Assembly: GCF_900178525.1 (NCBI RefSeq)
Contig: NZ_FXDJ01000009.1
Coordinates: forward strand, 1,076,263 to 1,140,262
DNA: 64,000 bases
From: Massilibacteroides vaginae
GTDB lineage: Bacteria; Bacteroidota; Bacteroidia; Bacteroidales; Tannerellaceae
Direction of reading: 5' to 3'
The translations under genes were made by a program, and so were the position numbers. Numbering within the stretch: the first letter of the stretch is position 1; every line of letters begins with the position of its first letter. Below, piece after piece: positions 60,519 to 64,000 of this stretch. The notes below the pieces were generated by a model. The model ran no database searches and was not told the origin of the DNA. It saw only the letters and a program-made list of their open reading frames with translations.

Positions 60519-62396
60519 TTATCGGCCCAATAAAACTAACAGGATGTTTATGTCGCTCGGTGATATCCCCGGAATTCTACTTGCCTGAGCTATTGTTTCC
60601 GGATCAATCTTCGTGAGCTTCTGTCTGGCTTCAGTCGATAAAGATTGTATGTTGTTGTAATTAAACTTGTCTTTAATTCGGATATTTTCCAGTCTGTTTA
60701 TTTTATCAGCGATGATCTGTTCGCGTTTGATATAGCCGCTGTATTTAATTAAAATTTCTGCTGCTTCAATGATTTCTTCCTTACGTGATGCCGGAACTTT
60801 TTCAAGCTCGACCTTTAGTGCCGGAACAAGCTCGGATAGATTTTGTAAGGTTAGCTGTGGGCGTAAGATTAAGTCTTTTAATTTACAGCCATGGGAGAGT
60901 GGGGTAGTCCCGATTTTTTCTAATCCCTCATTGATGTATTGCGCCTTGATTGAATAATTTTCGGCGAAAGAAATGATCGCATCGCGAAACGCTTTCTTTT
61001 CCGTCAGGAGATCATAACGATCTTTTTGGGCTAATCCTAAGTTATATCCTTTTTCTGTTAGGCGCATATCTGCATCGTCTTGTCTGAGTAGGATGCGATA
61101 CTCTGCGCGTGAGGTAAACATTCTGTAAGGCTCGTCCACTCCTTTTGTTACTAAGTCGTCAATAAGCACTCCAATGTAAGCTTCATCTCTTCCTAAGATA
61201 AAGGGTGTGCCTCCATGGCAACTTTGATGTGCGTTTATGCCGGCTATTAATCCTTGTCCTCCTGCTTCTTCATATCCGGTAGTGCCGTTTATTTGTCCGG
61301 CAAAGAACAGGTTTCCTACTAACTTGGTCTCTAACGTGTGATGAAGCTGGGTAGGATCAAAGAAATCGTATTCGATCGCATAACCGGGACGATAAATATG
61401 CACGTCGCGAAAGGCCGGAATTTGTTGTAATGCGCGAAGCTGAGCTTGCAAAGGCAAAGACGATGAGAAACCATTCAAATAATACTCCTGCGTTGTCTCT
61501 CCCTCCGGCTCCAGAAAAAGTTGATGAGCTGTTTTGTCAGCAAACGTAACGATCTTTGTTTCTATACTTGGGCAATAACGAGGACCTATACTTTCTATTT
61601 GTCCGTTATATAAAGGTGAGTCTGGTAAACCTTCGCGAAGTATGTCATGACAAGCTTCGTTGGTGTAGGTAGTCCAGCAGCTAAGTTGTTTTAAGTTGTG
61701 AGCCGTATGATCTAAATAAGAGAATTTGTGAAAATCGTGTTCTCCCGGTTGTTCTCCCATCTCTTCAAAATGTACAGTCCTCCCATCTATGCGAACGGGC
61801 GTTCCCGTCTTCATACGATCTGCCCTAAACCCAAAATTGATCAGTTGTTCGGTCAGTCCTGTAGCTGTTGGTTCGGAAATGCGTCCGCCGCGTAGCTTTG
61901 TTTTCCCGATGTGGAGCAGTCCGTTTAGAAATGTTCCGTTAGTAAGTACAACGGATTTAGCAGCGAATTCAACATCCATAAATGTCTTTACGCCACAAAC
62001 CCGACCCTCCTTAACAATCAACTCACGCACCATATCCTGCCAGATGTATAGATTTGGCAGATTTTCTAATATCCCTCTCCAGTACTCGCTGTACCGGTTT
62101 CTGTCGCTTTGAGCACGAGGACTCCACATCGCGGGTCCTTTGCTGCGGTTTAACATTCTGAATTGTATGGATGTTTTATCCGTTACAATTCCCATATAAC
62201 CACCTAAAGCATCTATCTCGCGAACTATTTGTCCTTTCGCAATCCCGCCTACAGCCGGATTACAACTCATCTGGGCTATTTTGCCCATATCCATCGTGAT
62301 AAGTAATGTTTTCGAGCCCATGTTGGCAGCAGCAGCAGCAGCTTCACAACCGGCATGACCGGCGCCAACAACAATTATATCATATTTAAAATCCAT
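60519..62396 (-). CDS. mnmG: tRNA uridine-5-carboxymethylaminomethyl modification enzyme MnmG
   Basis: MnmG (GidA), with MnmE, modifies the wobble uridine of several tRNAs using FAD and NADH. The 625-residue protein opens with the FAD-binding DIIVVGAGHAGCEAAAAAAN motif, and has MSCNPAVGGIAKGQIVREID, GTFLNGLLHIGKTKLRGGR and FAGQINGTTGYEEAGGQG. Length is normal. It stands just upstream of the parS-like site and uvrC. Confidence 0.97.
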   Translation of the reverse strand: MDFKYDIIVVGAGHAGCEAAAAAANMGSKTLLITMDMGKIAQMSCNPAVGGIAKGQIVREIDALGGYMGIVTDKTSIQFRMLNRSKGPAMWSPRAQSDRNRYSEYWRGILENLPNLYIWQDMVRELIVKEGRVCGVKTFMDVEFAAKSVVLTNGTFLNGLLHIGKTKLRGGRISEPTATGLTEQLINFGFRADRMKTGTPVRIDGRTVHFEEMGEQPGEHDFHKFSYLDHTAHNLKQLSCWTTYTNEACHDILREGLPDSPLYNGQIESIGPRYCPSIETKIVTFADKTAHQLFLEPEGETTQEYYLNGFSSSLPLQAQLRALQQIPAFRDVHIYRPGYAIEYDFFDPTQLHHTLETKLVGNLFFAGQINGTTGYEEAGGQGLIAGINAHQSCHGGTPFILGRDEAYIGVLIDDLVTKGVDEPYRMFTSRAEYRILLRQDDADMRLTEKGYNLGLAQKDRYDLLTEKKAFRDAIISFAENYSIKAQYINEGLEKIGTTPLSHGCKLKDLILRPQLTLQNLSELVPALKVELEKVPASRKEEIIEAAEILIKYSGYIKREQIIADKINRLENIRIKDKFNYNNIQSLSTEARQKLTKIDPETIAQASRIPGISPSDINILLVLLGR

Positions 62397-62457
62397 TTTT
62401 CCTTTATCCTGTTTCTATTAAGTCCTGAATGCTTGTCTTATATAACAATCGAACAGC

Positions 62458-62895
62458 TCATTTGGCTGTGAGAATTTCCGGAGGAAGCATAGCCAACGCC
62501 TTGTTTTCGTTTGCTTCCATGATCTCTCTTTCTCCCGGACCTTTGTCGTTTATGCCGCATAAATGCAGAATGCCGTGGATGATTGTGCGATGCAGTTCTT
62601 CCACATAAGGCGTATTAAACTTCTCGGCGTTTGTGCGGACAGTGTCTAAGCTTATGAATAAATCTCCCGAAATAACATTGCCGGCGGTGTAATCAAACGT
62701 AATAATATCGGTGTAATAATCGTGCTGAAGATACTGGCGGTTTACTTCCAATATCTTTTCGTCCGAACAAAAAATGTAGCTGATATCTCCTGCCCGTTTA
62801 CCATAAGTTTCTGCAACGGATTTTATCCACGAACTAATCGTTCGTTTCTTTATGTCGGGCGATTTAATGTCTTCCGCAAAATATGAAATGGCCAT
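62458..62895 (-). CDS. ybeY: Endoribonuclease YbeY
   Basis: YbeY is a metal-dependent RNase for rRNA maturation and ribosome quality control. The 145-residue protein has VNRQYLQHDYYTDIITFDYT and the metal site HRTIIHGILHLCGINDKG. The first two histidines of the H-x3-H-x5-H motif are present, but the third position is Asp (IND), which I believe is common in Bacteroidetes. The gene follows a spore-maturation-type membrane gene by 12 bp. Confidence 0.92.
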   Translation of the reverse strand: MAISYFAEDIKSPDIKKRTISSWIKSVAETYGKRAGDISYIFCSDEKILEVNRQYLQHDYYTDIITFDYTAGNVISGDLFISLDTVRTNAEKFNTPYVEELHRTIIHGILHLCGINDKGPGEREIMEANENKALAMLPPEILTAK

Positions 62896-62906
62896 ACTGA
62901 TTGTTT

Positions 62907-64000
62907 TTAAAAGAATATATAAGTTACGGCGATCGCGGCAATTGCACCTGCCAGATCTGCCAATAATGAAGCCTGAACCGTATATCTGGTGTTTCGTATG
63001 TTTACACTTCCAAAATAAAGCGCCACAACATAAAACGTCGTGTCTGTAGTTCCCTGTGCGATGGAAGCAAGCCGGCCAACAAAAGAATCCGCACCATACG
63101 TTTGCATCGCATCGATCATCATACCGCGCGCACCACCCCCGCTAAGCGGCTTCATGAAAATAGTAGGAAGTCCTCCTACAAACTGTGTGTCTATTCCTAA
63201 ACCCGCTACCGCAAGATGTATTCCTTCAATCAGAAAATCCATTGCGCCGGAAGCACGGAAAACGCCAATCCCAACTAAGATCGCCACCAAATAAGGTATG
63301 ATTGTTATTGCCGTTTGGAAACCCTCTTTTGCCCCTTCAATAAAGGTGTCATATACATTCAGCTTCTTTCTTATTCCGCTAATGAGAAAACCGCAAATGA
63401 TGGTAAACAACAATGCATTCGCGAAAACAGTTGAATATAGAGATACCTTATCTTCTTCTAACGAATTGAACAGCCAGCCTAATCCTCCTACAAATAAAAT
63501 AATACCACCAAACAGAAGCAGTAAACTCTTTTGAAAAACATTTATCTTTTGTTTTAGACAAATTACAAACACCGCTACCAACGTTGAACTTAGCGTGGCC
63601 AACAAAATGGGGAGGAATATATCCGAAGGATTAGCCGCGCCCATTTGTGCCCGATACATCATTACCGTTATTGGGATGATGGTAAGTCCTGATGCGTTGA
63701 TACACAGAAACATAATCATTGAGTTGCTTGCTGTGTCCTTCTTCGGATTCAACTCCTGCAATTGCTGCATAGCCTTCAAGCCCATGGGAGTAGCCGCATT
63801 GTCTAATCCGAGTAGATTGGCGGAGAAATTCATGAAGATTGATCCAGTAACCGGGTGATTGTGAGGCAAATCCGGAAATAGTTTACTGAAAATAGGCGAA
63901 GCGGCACGTGCGAATGACTGTATCAATCCGCCCTTTTCTCCTATTTTCATAATGCCGAGCCAAAGCGTCAACACGCCTGTAAGCCCGAGAGAGATCTCAA
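62907..64000 (-). CDS. Spore maturation protein-like (fused SpmA/SpmB) membrane protein, 5' end beyond window
   Basis: The frame stays open through the right edge: the codons beyond GTG 63974 read on in frame, so the real start is outside the window. The visible ~364 residues have about eight membrane helices and two nucleoside-recognition-type (Gate) halves: WLGIMKIGEKGGLIQSFARA and SANLLGLDNAATPMGLKAM (SpmA-like), then EGAKEGFQTAITIIPYLVAI and KPLSGGGARGMMIDAMQTYG (SpmB-like). Such fusions are common in non-sporulating Bacteroidetes, where the role is unknown. It lies just upstream of ybeY. Confidence 0.88.
   Translation of the reverse strand, partial: EISLGLTGVLTLWLGIMKIGEKGGLIQSFARAASPIFSKLFPDLPHNHPVTGSIFMNFSANLLGLDNAATPMGLKAMQQLQELNPKKDTASNSMIMFLCINASGLTIIPITVMMYRAQMGAANPSDIFLPILLATLSSTLVAVFVICLKQKINVFQKSLLLLFGGIILFVGGLGWLFNSLEEDKVSLYSTVFANALLFTIICGFLISGIRKKLNVYDTFIEGAKEGFQTAITIIPYLVAILVGIGVFRASGAMDFLIEGIHLAVAGLGIDTQFVGGLPTIFMKPLSGGGARGMMIDAMQTYGADSFVGRLASIAQGTTDTTFYVVALYFGSVNIRNTRYTVQASLLADLAGAIAAIAVTYIFF

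Noticed and set aside
1-64000. CRISPR array, tRNA or rRNA genes, transposases
   Set aside because: No regularly spaced repeats, cloverleaf with the GTTCGANTC-type arm, rRNA signature or transposase motif was found by reading; a tRNAscan or IS search could still find something missed.

Overview
The window is a stretch of a Bacteroidales chromosome. Three things point there: a SusC/SusD polysaccharide-utilization locus, a PorZ-like type IX secretion component with a C-terminal sorting domain, and promoters of the Bacteroidetes type (TAnnTTTG at -7). The DNA is AT-rich and most starts lack a Shine-Dalgarno sequence. The family cannot be fixed by reading alone; a Dysgonomonas/Parabacteroides-like organism would fit.

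Layout. 0-2.8 kb: a membrane-anchored propeller/Y_Y_Y regulator cut by the left edge. 3-5.7 kb: a pentapeptide-repeat protein and a Schlafen-type (AlbA_2 plus GHKL-like) regulator. 5.8-19.2 kb: mostly core genes (COG0731-type radical SAM enzyme, helix-hairpin-helix barrel protein, PorV/PorQ-like barrel, DUF4294 protein, SpoU methyltransferase, nadA, porZ-like gene, rdgB, YitT-type membrane protein, leuS). 19.4-25.1 kb: an accessory block with an outer-membrane barrel, a divergent TPR/HTH sensor and an ECF sigma factor with a four-TM partner; a perfect 34-bp direct repeat brackets the barrel and sensor genes. 25.4-37.3 kb: a glycan locus on the minus strand: SusR-like regulator, SusC, SusD, GH30 hydrolase and SusE/F-like lipoprotein, then after a terminator a Tat-exported TIM-barrel isomerase and a sulfatase. 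37.4-45.7 kb: ychF, an oxidoreductase, queH, a two-component system divergent from an outer-membrane barrel, and a DMT transporter. 46.1-52.9 kb: a second ECF sigma/four-TM pair, an orphan small protein, and a three-gene TonB receptor/DUF4374 lipoprotein/heme-reductase-like cluster resembling the xenosiderophore (Xus) system. 53-64 kb: core genes polA, a prenyl synthase, deoC, a MazG-like gene, dtd, uvrC, mnmG, ybeY and a spore-maturation-type membrane protein cut by the right edge. A near-consensus parS site lies between uvrC and mnmG.

How it fits together. The accessory regions handle outer-membrane nutrient capture and its signalling: two ECF/membrane-partner pairs, two TPR-type sensors, a propeller sensor and a two-component system each lie near TonB-type or related barrels. 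The most promising systems are the surface iron-capture plus reductase locus (46.1-52.9 kb) and the repeat-bounded barrel/sensor cassette (19.4-23.9 kb). Intergenic regions carry a dispersed three-armed hairpin repeat (four copies), a second short repeat (two copies) and several convincing intrinsic terminators. I saw no rRNA, tRNA, CRISPR array, transposase or integrase.
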